Of a stretch of 64,000 nt of DNA, positions 52,711-63,269 are shown in pieces. A program made the position numbers and the translations under genes. The notes beneath the pieces were generated by a model, which worked only from the letters and a program-made list of their open reading frames with translations, was not told where the DNA came from and made no database searches. Each line of letters opens with the position of its first letter. The stretch's first letter is position 1. Source of the stretch: Trichaptum fuscoviolaceum (taxonomy: Eukaryota; Basidiomycota; Agaricomycetes; Hymenochaetales; Trichaptaceae); the NCBI GenBank assembly GCA_910574455.1, contig CAJSYZ010000005.1, positions 3,286,001 to 3,350,000 on the forward strand. The letters are read 5' to 3'.

Positions 52711-54971
52711 TTATCTGGCTTTGTATAATGTTTCATGCATGTGCATATCAGCGAATCTGTTAACATAAAACTTATCGTAAAAGTCCAAGGAGCCTTCCGG
52801 TTCCAATGATTTCGGAGGAGATTCATCACCCTTCGGGACCCCAAGGAGGTGAGCTAACCGAAAGATATCCCCTAGAGCTATCACGGTAAACTTCGAACTC
52901 TTAGAGCGGTAGGTGGCTCTGCCACTGGCACTCTGTTGAGGACCACTTGCGACAGATTGAGAGGTAGGGGTCGTGAACTCGTACTCTGGTTCGACTATCC
53001 ACATACTTGTTTTTGGGTCAGGCGAGTCTCCAACGCATTTGTAAAACTGGACGAGAGCACATTCGTGACGTTCCACTTTGTCGGTGAAGGAAAATAGAAG
53101 CATAACACGGGCAACTCTCATTCCTGCAAATCCCTTTTTGCCGGAGCTAACTCGAACAAGAACTGCATCTCGTCGAGGTTTTCCACGCCAAGAGGGGCTA
53201 GACCTAATCACTTCCCTCATTGCTTGTTCTATGGGAATCGATTCACCACGGTAGGCAAAGAAAGCGGTGGCCGAATGGAAAACTGAAAAGTCATTGCTCA
53301 TATCCAGTTCAAAGTGTTCAAATCTGTTGTAGTCCGATTCGGCCATGCCAGCAGAGCACTCTGAATCGGAGTTGTGGTTGCACCTTTCGTACTTGTTGAA
53401 TAAGTACTTTTTTATGAGTTGTCGGAGCTGTCGGAGCTCTGGATGGCCTTTTTTTGCCGCAAGAGCGCTGAGCTGTTTAGGGTACACCTTGCTGGACTCT
53501 GTGTGGACGACAACAAGGAAGTTAGATGTGCAGCATCAGAAAGACGTGTTACTGACGCTGTCTCGAAGCCATTAGCATTAAGCTCAAAGGGTCATTTCTG
53601 CCACCCAAGTGGAACTGGCATTCAGCAAATCCTCTGCCATGAACCGCACCACGCTGTGGCCCATCCGCTAAACCTTCCGAATCGTCCAGATCTGCAATTT
53701 CATTTGGCTCTTGATTGGCCGCAATATCATCGAAGAAGTCCTCTGTATCATTGGCTGCACCTACAAATAGTACGCCATGATGTTGCATTTCCTCTCTTTG
53801 ATTACGGGTCCTCTCAGTGTCATCCGTGACCGTCTCTGATATATTTTTCCGCAAAACGTCTCGCAAGGCTTTCCACGTAGCCTCAGCCAGCGTATCGTCC
53901 AGCAGTCCACGCCTTTTGAAGTCTGCCCTCGACGCAATAAGTTTGCTGAGTCGTTGGTTCGCTGTAATCATCTGACCCAAAGGATCATTTTTGTTTGAAC
54001 GTCGCCATGTCTGCTTGACCGCGTAGATGTGTTTGTTTTTCTGTTATAGATGAACACAACCCGCTAGGTGCAGCAAAGAGAGGGATCATTGTAGGATAAT
54101 GGGTCATGGCATGTTGTCGTGGCAGCGAAAAGTTATCCCGGATGCCCTTCGCTATGAATATTTGCCGATATTGATGAAAGTGATCCAGAGAGGCTTTGAT
54201 CTGATCAAGAGTCGAGGCTGTTATCGTGTACCGACGCACAAGGTAACAGAAGTCCAGAAATGCACTCAATGCGTGAATTATATCATCGTGCACAATGCCC
54301 ACAATAGCCGGAAGATATACCTAAGCGGATTGCATCAAATATCAGCAAACCACCGCGTCGAACGAGATGAAAAGACCATATACTTTCATAAGTGCCTTTG
54401 AATCATTACCTGTCCATTGCTTGAAGCCTCGACCTTCGGGAAATCTGCGAAGACCAGGAAAAGGAGCAGCGACTCTGATTCTATGCGAAAGTTAGCACTG
54501 AGACTCATATTATTCTACTTGTAAGAGAATAGCACCTTTTATCCACAATATCCAGCTCTGTTGTGGTCAAGCTCTGGCATATCCACTCGACAAGATGATC
54601 CTTGAACACGCCTTTGATGATTTGGTGCAGAAGGTCCGGAGAAATGAGATCGCATATATCTGCACGCGGGAAGTCATTGGTGAAGGGCTACGGGTTATCG
54701 TTGTGGTAAGTGCACATCCAATGGAGAATTCGGAACCCTTACCACAATATCTTGGTGGAACCCATACTCTTTACGAATTGTTGCTCTACTTATGCTGTTA
54801 TCATCGACTTGTTCTATCAATTGTTCGTGCAGCTCTTTTGTTCGAGGATTTGTAAAGAATTCCGGATTATCTAGGTTCTTGTGAGGTGCTGTGCATCTAT
54901 AAAGACACATTAAGCCATTTTCTCGGGCTCGGATGCGATGTTGGGGAAGGACGGTACTTACTTGCAGCACC
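52711..54971 (-). pseudogene. Plavaka-type transposase gene, 3' part (split by element 2)
   Basis: This part encodes the C-terminal half of a Plavaka (CACTA-related) transposase. It resumes with KCTAPHKNLDNPEFF after a GTAAGT..TAG intron, completing the exon that ends WCC on the other side of the retrotransposon. Later blocks are HALSAFLDFCYLVRRYTITA, NFSLPRQHAMTHYPTMIPLF, APSGLCSSITE and QMITANQRLSKLIASRADFK. The end is RHECALVQFYKCVGDSPDP and MWIVEPE..FYVNRFADMHMHE. The last blocks match the usual Plavaka C-terminus. The separation from 61292-62973 is caused solely by insertion of element 2 with its gcacc duplication. Confidence 0.8.
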
Positions 54972-55551
54972 TGTCAGGAATCGCCACGGATTTACTTATT
55001 GTTTTCTTTTATTTTCCGTTTACTTATGATTTACTGATGTTTTTATTTACTTTCGATTCCTGACATCGTACGAGACACTCGTACGGTCTCGTACGGTCAG
55101 CGGTACGCGCTCGGTACGAAGCCCGTACGGCGCGTACACCTTTGCATCTGTCTGCACACGGGATTATTGTTTCTTTTCATTCTATTCACTAACGGACACC
55201 TTTTGGTGCGCTTGGGTTCAAACCCGGCGCGCCAGCGATGCTTATTCATCTTTCTATTTGTATTTCAAATTCGGATCGGACCACGGGTCCGTACGGACGG
55301 TGGCTTGGAGGAACTGTATAGTTCCTCCTGCGCTTGCCAAAAGCGCCCGTCTGCCTGAGAAGCACTCCACTTTTGGCCTCTTGTCAAGTGCTTCCCAGGT
55401 GACGTTATATTTGTGCTTCTGATGTGTAGAATAGCTTAATTGACTTGTCAAGTGCTTCCCAGAGTGTGGAACCGCTTTGCATAGCCGCTGATCGTCCGAT
55501 TTACGTTGTCCGAGGTCCTGAGAACGCATAGAACCACTCTGTGTCGTAACA
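54972..55551 (+). repeat. 5' LTR of element 2
   Basis: A 580-bp copy identical to 60712-61291. It contains ACTTTTGGCCT (55369-55379), complementary to the primer-binding region. It also has a 9-bp inverted repeat with a 4-nt loop (55307-55328) and a 19-bp direct repeat CTTGTCAAGTGCTTCCCAG at 55380 and 55444. Confidence 0.95.
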
Positions 55552-55553
55552 AT

Positions 55554-55564
55554 AGGCCAAAAGT
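55554..55564 (+). promoter_or_regulatory. Primer-binding region of element 2 (putative self-primer target)
   Basis: AGGCCAAAAGT, 2 nt after the 5' LTR, is the exact reverse complement of LTR bases 55369-55379. It does not look like a tRNA 3'-end complement (no leading TGG). Confidence 0.6.
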
Positions 55565-55647
55565 CTTTTTTCTCACTACCTCGCGCAAAAAAACTCGTAC
55601 CGTTCGAACCATTCTGCCGACGCTCGCTTCGCTCGAACGCCCGTACG

Positions 55648-56847
55648 ATGCAGAACGCTACACCGCCTGTTCCTGCGCCCGGAGGCCCTCCTGGAGCGCC
55701 CCCCGTCGCACCCGTGCAGGCACCCGTACCCCCACAACCCCCAACTATGGATGAGGCGACTCAGGCTATGCTAAACCAGTATATGGCCCCCTGGAGGGAG
55801 CAGATCGATCAGTTGCTTCAGCAGAATGCATACTTGAAGGGAGCGCTCGAAACGCGCGTCGCCGAACCGCGCGGTACGAAGGGTCCGAAGATTCCACCCC
55901 CAGGCTTGTTTTACGGCCCCAAGGGCGATGCCGCGGACAAGGACAAGCTTTCGTACGAAGCTTGGTCCGGTCAGGTGCGGAACTACATCTCTATGCGCCC
56001 GCACGAGTTCCCGGACGAGCGTACGAAGTGCCAGTTCGCTGCGACTTACCTTCGAGGCCCTGCAGACGAGTGGGTGCGTCCCTACATGGACTCGATCCAC
56101 AAGGGCGAGCCGGTCGCCATTTTCGACAAGTTGGACACTTTCTTGGAGTCTCTGGCTGCTGGATATGGTGAAGCTGATGCTGTTGCTGCTGCTGAGAACG
56201 AAATTATGGCTCTCAGGCAGACTGGAACCGTGGCTGAGTATGCTGCTCGCTACAGGGCTCTCAAGGTCAAGACCAAGTGGGTTGCTGACGATAAACCATG
56301 GATTGCTTGGTTCCGGTACGGACTTTCGAACCGTTTTCGTGCGGACCTGACGCTCAAGAAGATGCCTGAGGACTTTGATGGGTATGTGAAGGCCTGTTGT
56401 GTCTACGATGATGAGCTGCGAGCCATCCGTGCCACAACTCGTACCAACCCCATCCCTCAGCGCACTGGAACTGCTTTCCAGACGCGTCAGACGTCGAACT
56501 CGAACCAGCCTCGTACCGGCTCGAGCCACCGTGATCCGAACGCGATGGAGGTGGACCAGATCAGTAGGGAAGAGGCGCTGCGCAAGGGGTTATGCTTCCA
56601 CTGTGGCGAGAAAGGTCATATGTCCGCCAAGTGCCCCAAGCGCCACGCGTCTAATACCTCGAACCGTACGAACGTCAGTACGGCCTCGACACCCCAGGTA
56701 CCGGCCCCAGCTCCCACTGCTTCGATCTCTGACGTCTCGGACGAGACCCCCCTCGTACCGAGCGGTACGACCGAACGCCCAATCTCCGTTTCTGATGCTG
56801 CCAAAGTCCTTATGGCGCACCTCTCGAAGGAATCGGGTTTCAACTAG
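55648..56847 (+). CDS. gag: Gag of element 2
   Basis: The 399-aa product starts at ATG 55648 with a Pro-rich N-terminus (PVPAPGGPPGAPPVAPVQAP). The capsid-type gag domain covers about 100-270 (CQFAATYLRGPADEWVRPYM, then YAARYRALKVKTKW and WFRYGLSNRF). One CCHC zinc knuckle, CFHCGEKGHMSAKC, lies near residue 316, followed by a Ser/Thr/Pro-rich tail. The frame ends TCG GGT TTC AAC TAG. Unlike element 1, capsid and nucleocapsid lie in one uninterrupted frame. Confidence 0.92.
   Translation: MQNATPPVPAPGGPPGAPPVAPVQAPVPPQPPTMDEATQAMLNQYMAPWREQIDQLLQQNAYLKGALETRVAEPRGTKGPKIPPPGLFYGPKGDAADKDKLSYEAWSGQVRNYISMRPHEFPDERTKCQFAATYLRGPADEWVRPYMDSIHKGEPVAIFDKLDTFLESLAAGYGEADAVAAAENEIMALRQTGTVAEYAARYRALKVKTKWVADDKPWIAWFRYGLSNRFRADLTLKKMPEDFDGYVKACCVYDDELRAIRATTRTNPIPQRTGTAFQTRQTSNSNQPRTGSSHRDPNAMEVDQISREEALRKGLCFHCGEKGHMSAKCPKRHASNTSNRTNVSTASTPQVPAPAPTASISDVSDETPLVPSGTTERPISVSDAAKVLMAHLSKESGFN
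56835..56841 (+). promoter_or_regulatory. -1 programmed frameshift heptamer, element 2
   Basis: In gag phase the sequence is TCG GGT TTC AAC TAG. G-GGT-TTC fits X-XXY-YYZ. Slippage by -1 gives GGG TTT CAA CTA GGG, which is the open pol frame leading into the protease. Confidence 0.75.
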
Positions 56848-59800
56848 GGTCTCAGCGCATCGTCGCGCCGCTCGAGACCCATAACCGATTCTCTTGTTTA
56901 GAAAATGATGTCCCAGTCCCTTCTGTGTCTACTAGTGTACAGTCAATAGACAAGAAGTTGCGCCGGTTCATTCGTTTTCCGGTGAGAGTCAGCGATGGCA
57001 GAAAGATTTTAAGGATGAGAGCCTTCTTAGACAGTGGGGCCTCATCGATATTTATTAACCGTACGGTTGTCGAACGGTTCGGGCTCCGTACGAGACCCTT
57101 GGTCCCTCGTACGCGGTTGTACAATGCCGACAACTCTTTGAACAATGTGGGCTGGCTCACAGATGAAGTGCCGATTAGTTTAACGGTCGGATCGCACACT
57201 GAGAACGTGACTGCAGTGGTGGCGGACATTGGGGACTATCCCCTGATTATTGGGGTCGACTGGCTGCGACTCCACAACCCAGAGATCGACTGGGCGAACG
57301 ACCAGATGACTTTTACGCGCTGTGCAAAGGCCTGTCAGCCTCGTACGGACCGTACGGAGTTTCAGATGGAAGGTCCCCCGGAGTCAGACGCAGTGCGCAC
57401 GGCTCGTACGGAGACCTCGAACCGCGCACGCCGTGCGAAGCCTCGGCCACCTCCTCGAACTCGAGTGACGGTAGCTGAGCTCGAGGACGAACCGTACGAC
57501 TCGGGTGGTACGGACGAACAGGTTAGCGAAAGAGATAAGGTTCCGCCAGGCTTCCGGTATTCTGAGAAGTATTGGGATGTCTATCACGATTCTGAGGAAT
57601 TCTTTGTCACGGATGACCCGGATTTCGCACAGCGGATCGCCGCTTCGTACACCTGGTCTCAGGCAATCGCGGAGAAGACTGCAGTGAAGGAAGGCGAGAA
57701 GTCGTTCGAAGAACTCGTACCGCCGCAGTACCGCGATTTCGCCAAAGTCTTCTCGAAGGACCGGGCAGAACCCTCCCCACCCGTAAACCGTACGACCATG
57801 CGATCGACCTCGTACCGGGTGCGGTACCTTCTTACAGTAAGATCTATCCCATGGCGCCGAACGAGCGTACGGCGCTGAAGGAATTCATCGAGGAGAACTT
57901 GAGGAAGGGGTACATTCGACCCTCCAAGTCTCCGGCTGCGGCTCCGGTCTTCTTTATCAAGAAGAAGGACGGTTCGCTGCGCATGGTGGTAGATTATCGC
58001 AAGCTCAATGCGATGACTGTGAAGAACAGGTACCCTGCCTCTCACCACTGAGCTAGTCGATGCCTTGAAGAAAGCGAAGGTGTTTACGACCTTAGACCTT
58101 CGATCCGGGTACCACAACGTACGGATGAAGGAAGGAGACGAGTGGAAAGCGGCCTTTCGTACGCAGGAAGGCCACTTCGAACCGACGGTGATGACCTTCG
58201 GACTCACCAATGCTCCGGCGACGTTCCAGCACATGATGAACGACATCTTCAAAGATCTGAATGGGGTGATTGTGATCATCTATCTTGACGATTTGCTGAT
58301 TTTCTCTGAGAATGAGGAAGATCATGTCGAGCACGTTCGTACCGTACTCGAACGGCTCGAGAAGCACGACCTGTTTGTCAAGCCGGAGAAGTGTAAGTTC
58401 CACCAGTCTTCTGTGGAATACCTAGGCATGGTTATATCGGAGCCGGTACGGTTTCGATGGACCCGGCCAAGGTCAGTGCGGTTCTGGAGTGGCCTACACC
58501 TGCAAAGGTCAAGGATATTCAAGCCTTCCTTGGCTTTGCGAACTTCTATCGCCGGTTTATCGAGGATTACTCCCGGATCGTACGGCCTATGACCGAACTG
58601 CTTCGAAAGGACGTCCGGTTCGAGTGGGGTACGAGACAACAAGCCTCGTTCGACGAGTTAAAGCGTCGATTCACTCAAGCACCGGTACTGGCCATGCCTG
58701 ACCTCGAGAAACCATTTATTCTTGAGTGTGACGCTTCTGACTTTGCGACAGGTGCAGTACTGTCGCAGGTCGGTACGGACGGTACGATTCATCCGGTGGC
58801 TTTCTACTCGAAATCGCTAAATGATGCGGAGCGAAACTATGAGATCTATGATAAGGAGCTACTGGCTATCGTACGGTCGCTCGACGAGTGGAGACATTAT
58901 CTCGAAGGGTCTCCACACAAGATCGACGTTGTCTCGGACCACAAGAACCTGCTCTACTTCTCTGAAGCTCGCAATCTCACTCGCAGACAAGCTCGCTGGA
59001 GTATTTTTCTCAGTCGGTTCGACTTCACGATCCGACATCGCCCTGGCCGGCTTGGGGGCAAGCCAGACGCGATGTCACGTCGTACCGACCTCGAACCAAA
59101 TGGTCCGGACAACACGAACCGGACTCTGTTGGACAGAGACTTGTTTCGCCTGCACGCGATGCGTCGAGGCATGGTACGGCTCGAGGGGGACACGGCGTTG
59201 TTGCGAAGGATCCGGAGTTCGAAGAGTTGGGATGAGGAATTGGTAGAGGCGATCGAGGCACTGAAGGGGAAGGCCCCTGTGTCCTTGAAGAAGGAGTTGG
59301 AGGACTGGAACACGGAGGATGGACTGCTGCTGTACCGAGGGAAGGTCTATGTACCGAAGGCGAGGAAATTCGGCGAGATATTGTGAAATTACATCATGAT
59401 TCTCTGCCGGTGGGACACCCCGGACGGTGGAAGACGTACGAGCTGGTGAGTCGCAACTATTGGTGGCCAGGGATGTCTTCTTTTGTCGAGTGGTACGTGT
59501 CCGGGTGCGATACCTGTATGCGCACCAAGAATATTCCCCAAAGACCCGTCGGACCGCTCGAACCGAACGAGGTACCGTCCGGACCATGGCAGACCATCTC
59601 CTGCGACTTTATCACGCAGCTGCCACCGTCTGAGGGTTTCGACGCGATCTTTGTGGTGGTTGACCGGCTCACCAAGCAGGCGCACTTCGTACCAACGACG
59701 TCCGACGTCGACTCGACTCGTACGGCCGAACTGTTCGTGTCCGAGGTTTGGAAACACCATGGTACGCCTCGAAAAATCATCTCGGACCGCGGGCCACAGT

Positions 59801-60654
59801 TTGTATCACGCTTCATGAAGGAGTTCTTCAAGCGTCTTGGTATTAAAGGTGCTACTTCGACTTCTTTCCACCCTCAGACTGACGGTCAGACCGAACGAGT
59901 AAATCAGGAGCTCGAACAGTATCTTCGAGCCTTCACAGATGTTCGGCAGGAGAACTGGGCTCGGCTGCTGCCTATGGCCGAGTTTGCGCACAACACTCGT
60001 GCGCATTCAGCCACTCGGACCTCGCCGTTCGCGCTGTTGTACGGGTACGAGCCCGGGTTCGCCATCGTACCAAGTACGGGTCTTTCGACCGTACCAGCAG
60101 CTGATGACCGGCTAGACATGCTGAAGAAGGCTCAGGACGATGCCCAGGCCGCGTTGGAAGTTGCTGCGGATCGTATGAAGCGCTACTACGACCAGCACCG
60201 TACGGACGTACCGGACATCGAACCAGGTGATCGTGTCTGGCTCGAGGCTCGAAATATAGCCTTGCCAGGTGCCAGGAAGCTCAATCATCGTCGACTGGGT
60301 CCGTACGAGGTCGTACGAAAGCTAAGTCCGCTAAACTATGAGCTGAAACTTCCAGCTTCGATGAAGGTGCACCCAGTCTTCCATGTCTCGCTCCTGACCA
60401 AGTACCAGCCGGACACGATCCCCGGACGCGTACAGACCCCTCCCGAGCCCGTACCAATCAATGGGGACATTGAGTACGAAGTTCAGGAGATCCTGAACTC
60501 GCGTCGTACGGGCCGTACGCAGAAACTTCAGTATTTGGTTCGATGGAAGGGTTACCAGTCGGACGAAGATACCTGGCTCGACGCGGCTAATATGGAGCAC
60601 GCACAAGCTCGAATTCGTGCTTTCCATCGCAAATACCCATTGGCGGTACGGTGA
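56848..60654 (+). pseudogene. pol: Pol of element 2, with several frame breaks
   Basis: The order is protease (LDSGASSIFIN), RT ([26 protein letters not shown] with YLDD), RNase H (ILECDASDFATGAVLSQ), H2C2 integrase (LHHDSLPVGHPG..YWWPGM..CDTCMRTK), the D,D,E core (CDFITQLP; S-D-RGPQFVS; HPQTDGQTERVNQELE) and a chromodomain (YLVRWKGYQSDEDTW). The continuous pol reading changes phase about four times: near 57776-57782, 58032-58040, 58440-58446 and 59376-59386. Each change is consistent with a 1-2 nt indel, since conserved residues continue on both sides. Catalytic motifs themselves are intact. Either the copy is dead and recently mobilised in trans, or these are sequence errors. Confidence 0.85.
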
Positions 60655-60711
60655 CCGTACGGATCGGTACGAACACGCACGCTGTTTAGCAGCGTCCTTG
60701 GAGGGGGGTAA

Positions 60712-61291
60712 TGTCAGGAATCGCCACGGATTTACTTATTGTTTTCTTTTATTTTCCGTTTACTTATGATTTACTGATGTTTTTATTTACTTTCGATTCC
60801 TGACATCGTACGAGACACTCGTACGGTCTCGTACGGTCAGCGGTACGCGCTCGGTACGAAGCCCGTACGGCGCGTACACCTTTGCATCTGTCTGCACACG
60901 GGATTATTGTTTCTTTTCATTCTATTCACTAACGGACACCTTTTGGTGCGCTTGGGTTCAAACCCGGCGCGCCAGCGATGCTTATTCATCTTTCTATTTG
61001 TATTTCAAATTCGGATCGGACCACGGGTCCGTACGGACGGTGGCTTGGAGGAACTGTATAGTTCCTCCTGCGCTTGCCAAAAGCGCCCGTCTGCCTGAGA
61101 AGCACTCCACTTTTGGCCTCTTGTCAAGTGCTTCCCAGGTGACGTTATATTTGTGCTTCTGATGTGTAGAATAGCTTAATTGACTTGTCAAGTGCTTCCC
61201 AGAGTGTGGAACCGCTTTGCATAGCCGCTGATCGTCCGATTTACGTTGTCCGAGGTCCTGAGAACGCATAGAACCACTCTGTGTCGTAACA
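60712..61291 (+). repeat. 3' LTR of element 2
   Basis: Identical to 54972-55551, preceded by the polypurine tract at 60700-60711. Confidence 0.95.
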
Positions 61292-62973
61292 GCACCATCC
61301 TGTGCATATTGCGCATAGACTCACCTGTTCCGGATAATCGGCTATATACGAGCCGAGTCCGAGAATCGACCTACGAAAGTGACCATCAGGGCACCGGAGA
61401 ATGGTTCGCTCTTTGTTCATGGACATTGCGCTCTTCAGTGGTCTCAAGATTTTCGATATAGATGAATGAAAGACTTGATGTCGAAAGCGGCGGAATTCAT
61501 CCGACTTTTCGTATTGCCGCTCAGCTGCAAAATGTGTCAGAACTAATCAAATATTATGGTATGGTACACACTCTTTGGTATTGCTAGAAATGCTATAAGC
61601 TGGACTGTATTCAATTTCTGTGACCGCCGGGCCTTGTTAGATATATTCCCGATGGAGAGATATAACGGATAGTATTCGTTGTTTCCAGTTCCGACAGAGA
61701 CTGTTGTCTTGTCGCTCCCTAAGATTACCGGGACAAACATAGATCCATGGACTGCTTTATCTTCGGCGTAGATCTTATTCTAAGTCAAGGATAATCAGTA
61801 TGTTTCCTGCGAGTTCATGAGTCATGACCTACAGCCTGTTCCCAAGCAAAATTTCCGGACATGTAATTTCTGAACACTCGTTCTTTGTTGTCACTGGCAT
61901 CAGAGTCCTCCTTTGGCTGATATTCACGAAATGGAACACAGTCGAATTCGCTTTCCAAAGCCGGATTATCCACCAAATTACGGATCACTTCCAAAGGATC
62001 CCGATACCATACATCATACTCTTTCCTCTTCCATGACTCGGAGTTCTCGTTTGTTGCCTTTTGGCCATTGTCATTCGTATAGAAGTTACTGAAGGATTTC
62101 CAAGGCACATCACCAACTCTCGTAGCGTCAATGACATTGTACAACTTCTGTGCATCTCCATCGAGCAGCGTACTAGTAATATCCAAATCCGAGTCCTCGT
62201 CAGGCTCTGTCGCGTCGAAATCAGAATATCCGCCAGATTTCGCATTATCCGCGAGGTGGATTAGCTGATATGCCTTCATGATTCCAAGAAGCTTCGTTAT
62301 GTTACCAGCAGACATTTGCTCTTCTCGATAGAGAAAATCTGCGAGCTCGAAATCTGCTCGGCACGAATAGGGAAACCAATCATTTGATGTAGGTTTGTTT
62401 CGAGGAACGGGGGGTTCTTCGTCTTTTAAGAAGGTTCCTTCTGCATCGCATGGAGTGGCTGCACGGTGTCTGGTGTCAGAGTACTACAGTAAACCGAGGA
62501 CAATAAACATGGCATGCACCATTCAAGTATCTGTGATACACCTTCAAGTTATCCCCGCTCTCCTCATGATCTCCAATGTCTAAGTCCAAGTCTTCAGAGG
62601 ATGCGCTACGGTCATCACTTCCAATGACAGAATGTGACTGAGAATCAGGTCCGCCTACTAGTAGGTCTCGAAGCAGTTCGTCTCGGCCTACTATACTGAG
62701 CATCGAGATATCTTGTGTAAGCATGGAGATATCGTAATCGTAGGAGTCAGAGCCACTCTCAAGATGACTTTCTGTTGGAAGTTCAGACAACCTAGGGAGA
62801 ACTTGAAAAGTTGGAGCTCGTGTGGGTCGACTTGGAATGGGTGAAGAATCATAGTCATGACCACTACCACTGGCAGTAGAACTTGCCATGAATGACGTCG
62901 GATGAGCTGAATATTCATGTCTTGTTCTTCCAGATTGACTCTTGAACGTCCTACTACACCGGGCAAGGTGCAT
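61292..62973 (-). pseudogene. Plavaka-type transposase gene, 5' part (split by element 2)
   Basis: Reading down from 62973: a degenerate C2H2-like finger (RCSRTFKSQSGRTRHEYSAH), then an acidic disordered stretch. Family blocks follow: SNDWFPYSCRADFELADFLY with REEQMSAGNI, VGDVPWKSFSNFYTND, KEYDVWYRDPLEVIRNLV, FRNYMSGNFAWEQA, MFVPVILGSDKTTVSVGTGN, and NEYYPLYLSIGNI with LIAFLAIPK. The last blocks are LRCPDGHFRRSILGLGSYIA and DYPEQVSLCAICTGWC, where the retrotransposon begins. At least four introns interrupt these blocks. This order is diagnostic of Plavaka transposases. The coding sequence looks intact up to the insertion, so the element was probably functional until recently. Confidence 0.8.
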
Positions 62974-63269
62974 CGAATAGTTGGTGGAAAATGAAAGGGA
63001 TCGTGCTTTTTCCGTGTCGCTGGCATCAACTTGAATGTAGCCTCAGTAGAAGTACTAGTACACGTCTTGGGTCTTTGGGTCTCACACCTGAGCCTCAGCC
63101 TGAGGCTGCCAGTGAGCCTGAGTGAACCTGACTCGGAGTTAAAATTAGTCATAGCAGTAGTGGGCGTAAATTTTCAACTTGTCTAAGATAGACGCCCCCG
63201 CCTCCCTGATCTTGAACTTGCACCTTCGATCCATCTTATCCTCATACAAGACTCAAAACACTGCACAAA
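62974..63269. other. Word-rich promoter-side region
   Basis: At 63087-63140 the words CCTGAG, CTCAGG, CCAGTG and ACTCGGAGT are concatenated almost without spacer. The 5' end of the transposase gene or of the mobile element is probably here; a terminal repeat was not identified. Confidence 0.45.

Larger units (their letters stand above)
54972..61291 (+). mobile_element. Ty3/Gypsy chromovirus LTR retrotransposon (element 2)
   Basis: The element has 580-bp LTRs at 54972-55551 and 60712-61291, identical as read, starting TGTCAGGAATC and ending GTCGTAACA. The 5-bp target duplication gcacc is present at 54967-54971 and 61292-61296. The internal order is gag, protease, RT, RNase H, integrase, chromodomain on the plus strand. 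The polypurine tract GGAGGGGGGTAA abuts the 3' LTR (60700-60711). It is nested in an exon of a Plavaka transposase gene, so it is younger than that element. Pol contains about four frame breaks despite identical LTRs. The DNA is conspicuously rich in the palindrome CGTACG. Confidence 0.96.

Noticed and set aside
55254..55529. 91-codon ORF present identically at 60994-61269
   Set aside because: Duplicated only because it lies in the LTR; no coding features.
55771..56529. 252-codon minus-strand ORF
   Set aside because: Antisense to gag of element 2; long only because of GC-rich composition.
57770..59390. Introns as the explanation for the frame changes in pol of element 2
   Set aside because: Conserved pol residues run on both sides with no missing or extra DNA of intron size; only 1-2 nt changes fit.
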